Source: an uncultured Gemmatimonadales bacterium (GTDB lineage Bacteria > Gemmatimonadota > Gemmatimonadetes > JACCXV01 > JAHWKZ01). Taken from it: a stretch of DNA of 64,000 nt. Shown here piece after piece: positions 26,325 to 33,226 of this stretch; position 1 is the stretch's first letter, and every line of letters starts with the position of its first letter. The stretch is taken from the NCBI GenBank assembly GCA_947259315.1, contig CAMYLR010000008.1:1-64000 (forward strand), given 5' to 3'. Under the pieces are notes generated by a model that worked only from the letters and a program-made list of their open reading frames with translations, searched no databases and had not been told where the DNA came from. The translations under genes and the position numbers were made by a program.

Positions 26325-27643
26325 GACGGCCCTGCTGTGAACTTGCACATTTGGTTCACGGCTTCCTCAGCCACCGCAGCGGAACTGTTCCACGAAGTCA
26401 CCCTCGGGTACACTTGAGCAGTGGTTGCCAGATAGACTCGTCCCGGTACCAGCTCGGCTGGCGGTTTACGGTTTCCGTATCCTGGCGAGTAGAGGGGCTC
26501 GACAAACGGCGCTTTGAACAGGAAGCTCGCCCGGATGGAATCGCGGCTGAGGTCGGGGAACAGGTTTAGCAAAGCCTCGACATACTCGTCGATCACGCGC
26601 TCCGGCTCGCGGTTGAAGAGCGGTTCGTTCCGGTGCACGTAGTTCAGCAAGTACACCAAGTGGTGCCCACCGGTATCTGCCAAATCGAGCACTCGGGTAG
26701 TCTCGACAATTCCATCGAACGGAGCGTCACTCTCGACGACCGGCATCCAGTAGTGCGATGTCAGTGGCCGGTCGAGCAACACGAGCACGTTCATCACTCC
26801 CTGATAGTCGATACCGGGGTCGGTGGAGGCCAATCGATCGCCGAGCTTTCCGTTCCCGCAGATACGCCGCAGCTGAACAAGCGGCACGGTGCTGATGACT
26901 CGGTCATACCGCTGCTCCCCATCCGCGGTCGTGACGACCGGACGCCCGTCGGAATCGAGGTCCAGGTTCTCCACGGGTCGGTTCTCGAGCAACTGCGCAC
27001 CGGCTTCTCTAAGCGAGGAAACCAGCGCCTCTGTTAACCCATGGTAGCCCAACCGCGGGTAGCCCTTGACCTCGGGGCCTGTTCCCTTCTCGCGCCTGAA
27101 GCTCGCCCAGTACCAGAGCGCCGGTATCTGGCGGTAGGCGGCGCCGAATTTCGCCTCCAGCAAGGGGCGCCACAGACGGCCGAACGCCCGCCTCCCCGAA
27201 AGCCGGGTCAGCCACATCTCAGCGGTGATGTCGTCGAGCCCATCGGAGCCGGCGACGTGGGCGGCGTATAGGGCGGTCAGCCCGAGTCGCACCCTGTCTC
27301 GCAGTGGCACCGCGTCAAAACGCAGCAGATCCCGTGGACCGCGGAGCGGGTACAGGCGACGTCGATACATGAACCCCAACGAGGCCTCTCTCCAGTACAG
27401 CCGGTCTTGTACACTGAGCTCTGAACACAATCGTATCAGGTGCTCATCGGTGGGCAAGACGACGTGATAGAAGCAATCCAAGTCCTGCTCACGGTGCCGA
27501 AACGTCGTCCCAAGACCGCCAAACGAAGACGTGGCCTCAAGAACGGTCACATCCGCCCCAGCGCGGAGCAAGAAGTGAGCGGAGGTGAGCCCGGAGATCC
27601 CGCCACCGATCACGAGAACATTGCCTAGCCCCGCGTTCGGCAC
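26321..27643 (-). CDS. FAD-dependent amine oxidoreductase-like protein
   Basis: A 440-residue flavoprotein. The N-terminal dinucleotide-binding motif VIGGGISGLTSAHFLLRAG is followed by the acidic strand end VLEA and a second glycine motif. It resembles the protoporphyrinogen oxidase / UDP-galactopyranose mutase-like proteins found in many glycan clusters, whose substrates are mostly unknown. It lies 2 nt after the GT2 gene and overlaps the deacetylase. A role in modifying a lipid-linked sugar is inferred from context only. Confidence 0.8.
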   Translation of the reverse strand: MPNAGLGNVLVIGGGISGLTSAHFLLRAGADVTVLEATSSFGGLGTTFRHREQDLDCFYHVVLPTDEHLIRLCSELSVQDRLYWREASLGFMYRRRLYPLRGPRDLLRFDAVPLRDRVRLGLTALYAAHVAGSDGLDDITAEMWLTRLSGRRAFGRLWRPLLEAKFGAAYRQIPALWYWASFRREKGTGPEVKGYPRLGYHGLTEALVSSLREAGAQLLENRPVENLDLDSDGRPVVTTADGEQRYDRVISTVPLVQLRRICGNGKLGDRLASTDPGIDYQGVMNVLVLLDRPLTSHYWMPVVESDAPFDGIVETTRVLDLADTGGHHLVYLLNYVHRNEPLFNREPERVIDEYVEALLNLFPDLSRDSIRASFLFKAPFVEPLYSPGYGNRKPPAELVPGRVYLATTAQVYPRVTSWNSSAAVAEEAVNQMCKFTAGPS

Positions 27644-27645
27644 GG

Positions 27646-28401
27646 CTACCCGTCTGTGGCCGAGCGCGAGGGCGACGGCTTCAGCGCGTGCCTGAACAGT
27701 AGGCTGAAGTAGCGCGGGAGAGCATCCCGCAATCGGAGACCGCTCTCACTGCGCTTACGATCGTACCTCAGCACGAGTGGGACCTCTGCGATCGAGGCTC
27801 GCAGCGCAGCCGCTCCCAACAGCAGTTCGAGCCCGGCGGTAAACCCGGTCTCGCGCGGCAGACCCGGTCCCTCGGCCGGTAGAACCAACCGAGCGAGCAA
27901 CGTCGATCGGTAGGCTCGGTAACCCGATGTGTAATCACGCACCCCTGGAACTCGGAACACCGACCGTCCAACGAGCGCGGCGGCTCGACTCAAGAGCCGG
28001 CGAAATGGCGGAACCCCAACTTCGCGACCACCTGAGACAAAGCGTGAGGCGATGACCAGATCGTTCCCTTCGTTCAAACGTTCGATCATTGAGAGAATCA
28101 ACTCCGGTCCGTGCGAATCGTCGGCATCGAGCGTGACGACGATGTCGCCCCGTTGGAGGGCGGCTTCCAATCCCGACCCCAAGGCGCGACCATATCCACG
28201 GTTGCACGGATGGTGGACGAGGCGGACTGGGAGGCGCTCGGCTGCGGCTTCGGCCACGGCGAGTGTGTCATCAGTGGATCCGTCATCCACGACCACGATC
28301 TCATACTCCGACACAGCTGGGGCTACGACGCGGCTGATTCGCTCCAGCAGCTCATCCAGGCAAGCAGCCTCATTGTAGGCCGGCAGCACGACAGAGAGCA
28401 T
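27646..28401 (-). CDS. Family 2 glycosyltransferase (dolichol-phosphate-mannose synthase-like), first gene of the glycan operon
   Basis: A 251-residue GT-A enzyme starting MLSVVLPAYNEA, with VVVDDGSTDDT near residue 40 and LDADDSHGPELI near 92. The tail RDYTSGYRAYRSTL and EVPLVLRYDRKRSESG closely matches the paralogue at 23402-24160, but this copy keeps the canonical DDGS loop where the other has DGGS. GGAG stands 8 nt before the start. It is the first gene of a six-gene, tightly spaced minus-strand operon. Confidence 0.86.
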   Translation of the reverse strand: MLSVVLPAYNEAACLDELLERISRVVAPAVSEYEIVVVDDGSTDDTLAVAEAAAERLPVRLVHHPCNRGYGRALGSGLEAALQRGDIVVTLDADDSHGPELILSMIERLNEGNDLVIASRFVSGGREVGVPPFRRLLSRAAALVGRSVFRVPGVRDYTSGYRAYRSTLLARLVLPAEGPGLPRETGFTAGLELLLGAAALRASIAEVPLVLRYDRKRSESGLRLRDALPRYFSLLFRHALKPSPSRSATDG

Positions 28402-28660
28402 GGTCGACTCCGATGATTCCCTGGTGACGGTTGAACTAACGGTACTTCGTAGATATCACATGGTTTTCTACGGGGGGTTTTCTTACTTTAGCCCAACTAT
28501 GTGGGATGAGCAACAACTATGGTAATGTTTTACACTTTTTGAAAATCTATGGGAACTATGTGTGTATTTTGGTGGAGCGAATGTGAAAATCGTTTCCACT
28601 CAGGGTCGACCAGTTACCGTGTTCAAGCAGGTTCTAGGAGGGAAACCGATCCCACCCAAC
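28402..28660 (-). other. AT-richer non-coding gap upstream of the glycan operon
   Basis: No credible gene is seen. Base use is visibly poorer in G+C than anywhere nearby, with runs such as TTTTTGAAAA near 28540. The 7-mer AACTATG occurs three times within about 65 nt (near 28495, 28515 and 28553). An inverted repeat CGTAGA...TCTACG lies near 28450-28472. Together with the neighbouring gene remnant it looks like acquired or eroded DNA. Confidence 0.5.
28485..28513 (-). promoter_or_regulatory. Possible promoter of the glycan operon
   Basis: Minus-strand TTGCTC (28508-28513) and TAAAGT (28485-28490) are 17 nt apart, about 80 nt upstream of the first GT2 start. The match to the consensus is only partial and the surrounding AT-rich sequence raises the chance of a random match. 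Confidence 0.3.
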
Positions 28661-28760
28661 TCAGTCGTCACCAGAAGATTGTATAGACCCCACTTCGATC
28701 AACTCAAGCTCGATCTCATCTGGATCGCGGATGAAGGCGGCACTGCCGATCAGGAGTGGC
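28661..28760 (-). pseudogene. Remnant of a second glyoxalase-family gene (C-terminal end only)
   Basis: On the minus strand the frame ending at TGA 28661-28663 reads AFIRDPDEIELELIEVG and ends SSGDD. The complete glyoxalase-family gene at 30404-30811 ends with AFIRDPDGVEIELIEGG and STGDG. The DNA is also similar over this part. Upstream of AFIRDPD the similarity stops, at the end of the membrane protein gene. So only the last 30 or so codons remain. The two related 3' ends point the same way and flank the membrane protein gene. Confidence 0.7.
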
Positions 28761-28782
28761 CATGCAGCACAAGACAAACTCA

Positions 28783-30411
28783 TCATTCTGACGGGGCAGG
28801 GTCACGCACAAGGAAAACGCCACCCCAGGCGTCGTCGTGGACACGTTTCGTCGAGCGTCTGAGTAACTCGATCACGGAGTCACTCATCCAAGGCTCTGGC
28901 GATCGCTGTATGAAAATCGGCGGATCGACCACTTCACCAGTGACGAAAACGCGACCGGGGGCGCGTCGCACGGTGTCGTACAGTTGGGTTACCTCCACTT
29001 CAGTCCGATGGCGGAGCGGGACGATCTCGGCCATGGAATAGTACCGGAGATACCGAGAAAACCCAGAGCTTTCGGTCGTTAGAATCACATCTTTCTCACC
29101 TGCGTTCTCCAGCAGCCACTCGGCCTTGAGCCGATGGCGATCCGACTCCGGGCTCTTCAACATCGCCATACCGCCGATGGCGTTATGAACAAGCAGTGCC
29201 GCCGGCAGAAAGACAATGAGCATCACATTCCTCTCGAGTGGCAACTCATGATAAGCATACCACCCGAAAAGCAGCCAGAAAGGCACCAGCGCAAGGAGCC
29301 ACGCCTCGGGTTGCTCCAGCGTTCCCAAGTAACTGATAGTCGCAAGATAGAGAGCCAGCCACGAGAGCATCGCCAACACGAAGGAGCCCCGGAATTCTCT
29401 CGAGCGCCGAACACCGGCCATCCACAATGTCCAGGCGAACGCGACCACGGCGATCAGCACGGTGACAAAACCCACGACTCCTGTGGGAGGCCAAGCTCGG
29501 AGACCAATCAACTTCTCCCCTTCCAGCCGTTGAGCAGGGAATTCTTCGCTAATCCAAGAACGATAGGCTGGAAACACAAAAAGAAAGTTGCCACTGGCTA
29601 CGACGTGCCCGAGTACCACCGTTGCAATCGAGATGTCCTTTGTTCCCAGGCTTGGCACTATCTCGCCAGCCACGGATTGCGTCGCGGTGTAATGAGGGTA
29701 TTCGACCCGAGCCGCACTCCAGACACCATACCCCACTGGTAAGCACGCGAACACGAAGACGGTCAAGTACGCCACCACCTGCTTCCTGCCAGTCCGAAGC
29801 GCCATGTACAGAGGAGCCGACACCAAAGCCGGGATGACATTCAGGACGTGACTCAAGACCGCCAGTACGCCCAGCAGTCCACCGAATGCGGCACGCCTGG
29901 TCGAGATCGATTGTCCGAGCGTCAACCAGACCAAGCCCAAGGCCAGCAGCGACGCAAGCGCATAGGTCTCAGCCTCGGCGGCGTATCGCCAGAAACCGTA
30001 AGAGAACCCCAAAACTCCGCCAGCCACAATCGCAGACCGTTTGGGAACACCAAGATGCTTCCACAGAACCAACGAAAACACCGTCACGGCGCCCGCGGCC
30101 AGCGCAGCTCCAGCTACAAGCATGAGCGGGAACGAACGATCGACTAGGCCTATCGACTTGCCAATCACAAACAACACCCGCATCAACACCAAATAGAGCG
30201 GATGATAGGGGTGTAGCAGTTGTGAGAACGAAGCTGCTTCTACGTCGTAGGCATACTGGTAGGCATCATCCGCTTCAACGTGTACAGTTGGCGCGGTCAG
30301 CCAGTAGAAGAGGAACCAGCCGCAGAGCAACGTTACCCACGTCTGAGCGCCTCGATGCACAGAGTATCTCATCAGCGCGCCAGGCGATGGATCTGGCTGG
30401 CGCTCACCCAT
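28783..30411 (-). CDS. DUF2723-like multi-pass membrane protein (putative GT-C glycosyltransferase)
   Basis: A 542-residue protein with about eleven hydrophobic segments up to residue 400 and a soluble C-terminal domain. Early landmarks are VEADDAYQYAYDVEAAS, HPYHPLYLVLMRVLF and YGFWRYAAEAETYALASLLAL, the acidic-loop and EAE-Y-AL pattern of DUF2723/TMEM260-type proteins, which are thought to be GT-C glycosyltransferases. The start is uncertain: ATG 30411 (GTG 30414 in front) overlaps the glyoxalase gene, and ATG 30372 is possible. It is flanked by related glyoxalase 3' ends, suggesting insertion. Sugar and acceptor are unknown. Confidence 0.7.
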   Translation of the reverse strand: MGERQPDPSPGALMRYSVHRGAQTWVTLLCGWFLFYWLTAPTVHVEADDAYQYAYDVEAASFSQLLHPYHPLYLVLMRVLFVIGKSIGLVDRSFPLMLVAGAALAAGAVTVFSLVLWKHLGVPKRSAIVAGGVLGFSYGFWRYAAEAETYALASLLALGLVWLTLGQSISTRRAAFGGLLGVLAVLSHVLNVIPALVSAPLYMALRTGRKQVVAYLTVFVFACLPVGYGVWSAARVEYPHYTATQSVAGEIVPSLGTKDISIATVVLGHVVASGNFLFVFPAYRSWISEEFPAQRLEGEKLIGLRAWPPTGVVGFVTVLIAVVAFAWTLWMAGVRRSREFRGSFVLAMLSWLALYLATISYLGTLEQPEAWLLALVPFWLLFGWYAYHELPLERNVMLIVFLPAALLVHNAIGGMAMLKSPESDRHRLKAEWLLENAGEKDVILTTESSGFSRYLRYYSMAEIVPLRHRTEVEVTQLYDTVRRAPGRVFVTGEVVDPPIFIQRSPEPWMSDSVIELLRRSTKRVHDDAWGGVFLVRDPAPSE

Positions 30412-30811
30412 CACCGGTGGAAAATGATATCCCGCCCTCTATCAACTCGATTTCAACCCCATCGGGATCGCGTATGAATGCGATCCGCGGGCCATCTTCA
30501 CTAACCAGGTACGGTCCGCGGTCAAAACCCAGTCCGAGGTCCTCGAGCGATGCCCTGGCTGCATCGAGATCGGTTACGCCAAAGGCCAGATGCCCGAACT
30601 GGTTCCCCAAGTCGTAGCTACGACCATCGTGATTATACGTCAGCTCGATCGCGTGGTATCCCTGTTCGTCGACAAGGAATACCAGAGTCGCATCCGCCCT
30701 TTCGAGCACCTTCCGACGTTGCTCACTGAGGCCAAGAACGTTCGTGTAGAACTCGATCGATCGTTCAAGATCGGTGACGCGAAGCATTGTGTGTAATAGC
30801 TGAGTGCGCAT
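30404..30811 (-). CDS. Glyoxalase I / VOC-family protein
   Basis: A 135-residue metalloenzyme of the vicinal-oxygen-chelate fold, closest to lactoylglutathione lyase, which detoxifies methylglyoxal. The start MRTQLLHTMLRVTDLERS at 30811 follows AGGAGG at a normal distance; longer starts lack support. Motifs are the first metal histidine in LLHTMLRV, SIEFYTNVLG, GYHAIELTYN, FGHLAFGVTDLD and IRDPDGVEIELIE. Two beta-alpha-beta-beta-beta modules fit the length. It stands between the ABC transporter operon and the membrane protein gene. Confidence 0.87.
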   Translation of the reverse strand: MRTQLLHTMLRVTDLERSIEFYTNVLGLSEQRRKVLERADATLVFLVDEQGYHAIELTYNHDGRSYDLGNQFGHLAFGVTDLDAARASLEDLGLGFDRGPYLVSEDGPRIAFIRDPDGVEIELIEGGISFSTGDG

Positions 30812-30901
30812 TCGCCTGAACACCTCCTGGTCAACCGTCATTGTGCAACTGGAATATCGGAATGTGACTACTAGGATTTGGGCGTGCAATTAGACGCCGG
30901 C

Positions 30902-31777
30902 TCAGCGACTCCGCCGCTCCCTCCACGATCGCACAACCTCGGATATATCCCGGCCCTCAACGTCGACTTCGTAGTTGAGGTTCCGCATCGTTTCGGGGGT
31001 GAGAACGTCGGCCAGGTCTGCCAGGGCCTCGGCGAGACGCGGTTCCCTTTCCACCGTTGCCCCTCGTACGACAGGCGCGGCTTGATAGGGCGGGAAATAG
31101 CTCAGATCGTCATCGAGAACGACCAAATCCAGACCGGCGATCTGGCCGTCCGTGGAGTTGGCCACCGCGACGTCAATCTGGTCATCGGCCAATGCGCGAT
31201 ACATGAGACCCAAGTCGAGTTGCCGTATTGAGCCAAACTCCAGCCCATACATCTCTCGAAGACCGGGATAGCCATCGGGCCGAGCCATGAACTCGGGGCC
31301 GAATCCAGCCACCAGATCGGCCCCCCGAGGAGCGAGGTCGGCGATCGATGCAAAGCCCTGCGCTTCAGCATCCGCTCGACGAACGACGAGCGCGAAGGTG
31401 TTCTCGAACCCTAGTGGGTGTGTCCACTCGAGACCCCACCGTTCTCGATAAACACGGCGCACCGTCTGATACACTCGTTCGGGATCGGTGTCGACCGGGA
31501 GCTCAAGCACCGCCGTAAGCGCGGTACCCGTGTATTCCACGTAGACGTCGATTTCACCATTCAACAGGGCGTGGTGGCAAACGAAGGTGCCACCCAGATG
31601 GAATCGACGCTCGACCGAGACCCCACGCGCTTCCAACTCCTGAGCCACGATCTCGCCCAAAACGTTTTGCTCGGTGAAGTTCTTCGTGCCTACGACGACC
31701 GCATCGCTGGGAGTGCAACCACCGAGCACCATCGTCGCGCACATCGTGACGAGCGCGCGCCAAACGTGCTCGCTCAA
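30902..31777 (-). CDS. Osmoprotectant/quaternary-amine ABC transporter substrate-binding lipoprotein
   Basis: A 291-residue periplasmic binding protein of the OpuAC/OsmF type. It begins with a lipoprotein signal ending in the lipobox LGGC (Cys about residue 21). GTKNFTEQNVLGEIVAQ, DVYVEYTGTAL near residue 75 and FFPPYQ-like SYFPPYQAAPVV near 235 are hallmarks of binders for glycine betaine, choline and related cations; the ergothioneine binder EgtU of other bacteria belongs to the same group. It overlaps its permease gene by 4 nt. Divergence from the EgtD-EgtB gene makes ergothioneine or hercynine a plausible ligand (inference). Confidence 0.85.
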   Translation of the reverse strand: MSEHVWRALVTMCATMVLGGCTPSDAVVVGTKNFTEQNVLGEIVAQELEARGVSVERRFHLGGTFVCHHALLNGEIDVYVEYTGTALTAVLELPVDTDPERVYQTVRRVYRERWGLEWTHPLGFENTFALVVRRADAEAQGFASIADLAPRGADLVAGFGPEFMARPDGYPGLREMYGLEFGSIRQLDLGLMYRALADDQIDVAVANSTDGQIAGLDLVVLDDDLSYFPPYQAAPVVRGATVEREPRLAEALADLADVLTPETMRNLNYEVDVEGRDISEVVRSWRERRSR

Positions 31778-32445
31778 CGTTCGCGATCCCTAGTCGCGGC
31801 CGGCGTGGCCAGCGTCAGCCTCTTCTCCATCGCGCCGAGCAAACCGTCCGCCAACAACGCCAAGAGCGCGGCTGGCAACGCGCCGGCCAGAATCACTGTG
31901 TCGTTGACCATCGCCAGCCCCTGGAAGATGTACACACCAAGCCCACCAGCCCCGATAGCGGCTGCGATAGTAGCGATCCCCACCGACGTGACGGTGGCCA
32001 CTCTGACACCGGCCAAGATTATTCCTGCTGAAAGTGGCAACTCGACGCGCATCAAGAGCTGCCGATCGGTCATTCCCATTCCCCGAGCCGCTTCGCGCAA
32101 GGCAGGGTCTGTTCCTCGAATTCCAGCGAACGTGTTGCGGACGATCGGAAGGATCGCGTAAAGGGTGAGCGCTACGATAGCGGTACTCGCACCCACCCCA
32201 CCAAACAAGGGCAGTGGAATTAGAAAACCGAACATCGCCAGACTGGGAATCGTCTGGACGACATTGGCAAGCCCCATCACCGGTTTTTCCACGCGACCAC
32301 TCCGTGTGGCCCAAACACCAAGCGGTACCCCGATCAAAATCGCCCCGCCGACGGAGATCGCTACGAGCAAAAGGTGTTCCGCCGTCAGATTAGCCATCTC
32401 TTGACGATGGTCGGTGGCGTAACGCCACAGATCAAACATCTCCAC
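31774..32445 (-). CDS. Osmoprotectant-type ABC transporter permease
   Basis: A 223-residue inner-membrane subunit with about five or six membrane segments. The coupling motif REAARGMGMTDRQLLMRVELPLSAG (EAA loop) near residue 130 contacts the ATPase. It is close to ProW/OpuCB-type permeases and is not fused to a binding domain, unlike EgtU. It overlaps the ATPase gene by 14 nt upstream and the lipoprotein gene by 4 nt downstream. Confidence 0.88.
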   Translation of the reverse strand: MEMFDLWRYATDHRQEMANLTAEHLLLVAISVGGAILIGVPLGVWATRSGRVEKPVMGLANVVQTIPSLAMFGFLIPLPLFGGVGASTAIVALTLYAILPIVRNTFAGIRGTDPALREAARGMGMTDRQLLMRVELPLSAGIILAGVRVATVTSVGIATIAAAIGAGGLGVYIFQGLAMVNDTVILAGALPAALLALLADGLLGAMEKRLTLATPAATRDRER

Positions 32446-33202
32446 CGCCTACCCGATCCCCGAAGATCTCGGCCAGCGCGTGGATCTCTGGGTGGTCTGT
32501 CTCGAGAAACGTGTCCGGTGTCTCTAGTGCGCCCAGCGTGCCAGCTGTCAGCAGGCCAATCCGATGTCCAACGCACAGCGCCTCACGCACATCGTGGGTA
32601 ACGAACAGCGCGGCCTTGCCGAGCTGCCGCATGAGCGCCTTGAACTCTCGCTGAAGACTGGCTCGAGTGACTGGATCCAAGGCACCGAACGGCTCATCCA
32701 GTAACAGCAACGGCGGGTCAGCCGCCAGGGCTCGAGCGACGCCAACCCGCTGGCGCTCACCTCCGGAGAGCTGGTGGGGTCGGCGTGGTCCGTACGCGTC
32801 AGCGGGAAGACCCACCATGTCCAGCAGCGCTCGCGTGCGCTCCTGAATCCGGTCCGGATCCCATCCCAACAACTCCGGAACCAACCCCACGTTGCTGGCT
32901 ACCGTCATGTGCGGAAAGAGGCCGATCTCTTGGATCACATAACCGGTGTTGCGGCGTAGCTCCACCGGATCCCAATCCGAGGTCAAACGACCGCCGACGC
33001 GCACGACACCCGCCGTCGGATCTAGCAGTCGGTTCACCAACTTCAGTACGGTCGTCTTCCCAGCCCCCGACCGACCGACGAGAACGATTGTCTCTCGCTC
33101 GTTGACCGTAAGCGAGAAACGATCGAGAATCGTGTGTCGACTATCGATCGAGTAGGTAACGGCCTCGAATTCGACCGGAATCGAGGTTGCGTGCGTATTC
33201 AC
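32432..33202 (-). CDS. Osmoprotectant-type ABC transporter ATP-binding protein
   Basis: A 256-residue ATPase with Walker A GRSGAGKTT near residue 43, Q-loop VIQEIGLFPHMTV, signature LSGGERQRVGVARAL near 145 and Walker B LLLLDEPFGALDP. It lacks the C-terminal CBS domains that ionic-strength-gated OpuA ATPases carry. The start is GTG 33202. Only 24 bp separate it from the divergent EgtD-EgtB gene, so its mRNA leader must be very short or the promoter lies within neighbouring coding sequence. Confidence 0.9.
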   Translation of the reverse strand: MNTHATSIPVEFEAVTYSIDSRHTILDRFSLTVNERETIVLVGRSGAGKTTVLKLVNRLLDPTAGVVRVGGRLTSDWDPVELRRNTGYVIQEIGLFPHMTVASNVGLVPELLGWDPDRIQERTRALLDMVGLPADAYGPRRPHQLSGGERQRVGVARALAADPPLLLLDEPFGALDPVTRASLQREFKALMRQLGKAALFVTHDVREALCVGHRIGLLTAGTLGALETPDTFLETDHPEIHALAEIFGDRVGGGDV

Positions 33203-33226
33203 GTTTCGAAACTAATATAGGGAGCC
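33203..33226. promoter_or_regulatory. 24-bp divergent intergenic region with a near-symmetric -10 element
   Basis: The stretch CTAATATAG (about 33211-33219) reads CTATATTAG on the other strand, so a -10 box (TAATAT or TATATT) exists in both directions. Either promoter would start transcription within a few nt of its start codon, leaving little or no leader. GGGAG lies immediately before the plus-strand ATG. This is a candidate bidirectional promoter; the -35 elements are not clear. Confidence 0.4.

Noticed and set aside
28562-29041. 159-residue plus-strand open frame over the gap and the membrane gene end
   Set aside because: Crosses the glyoxalase remnant and the DUF2723-like gene antisense; no family features.
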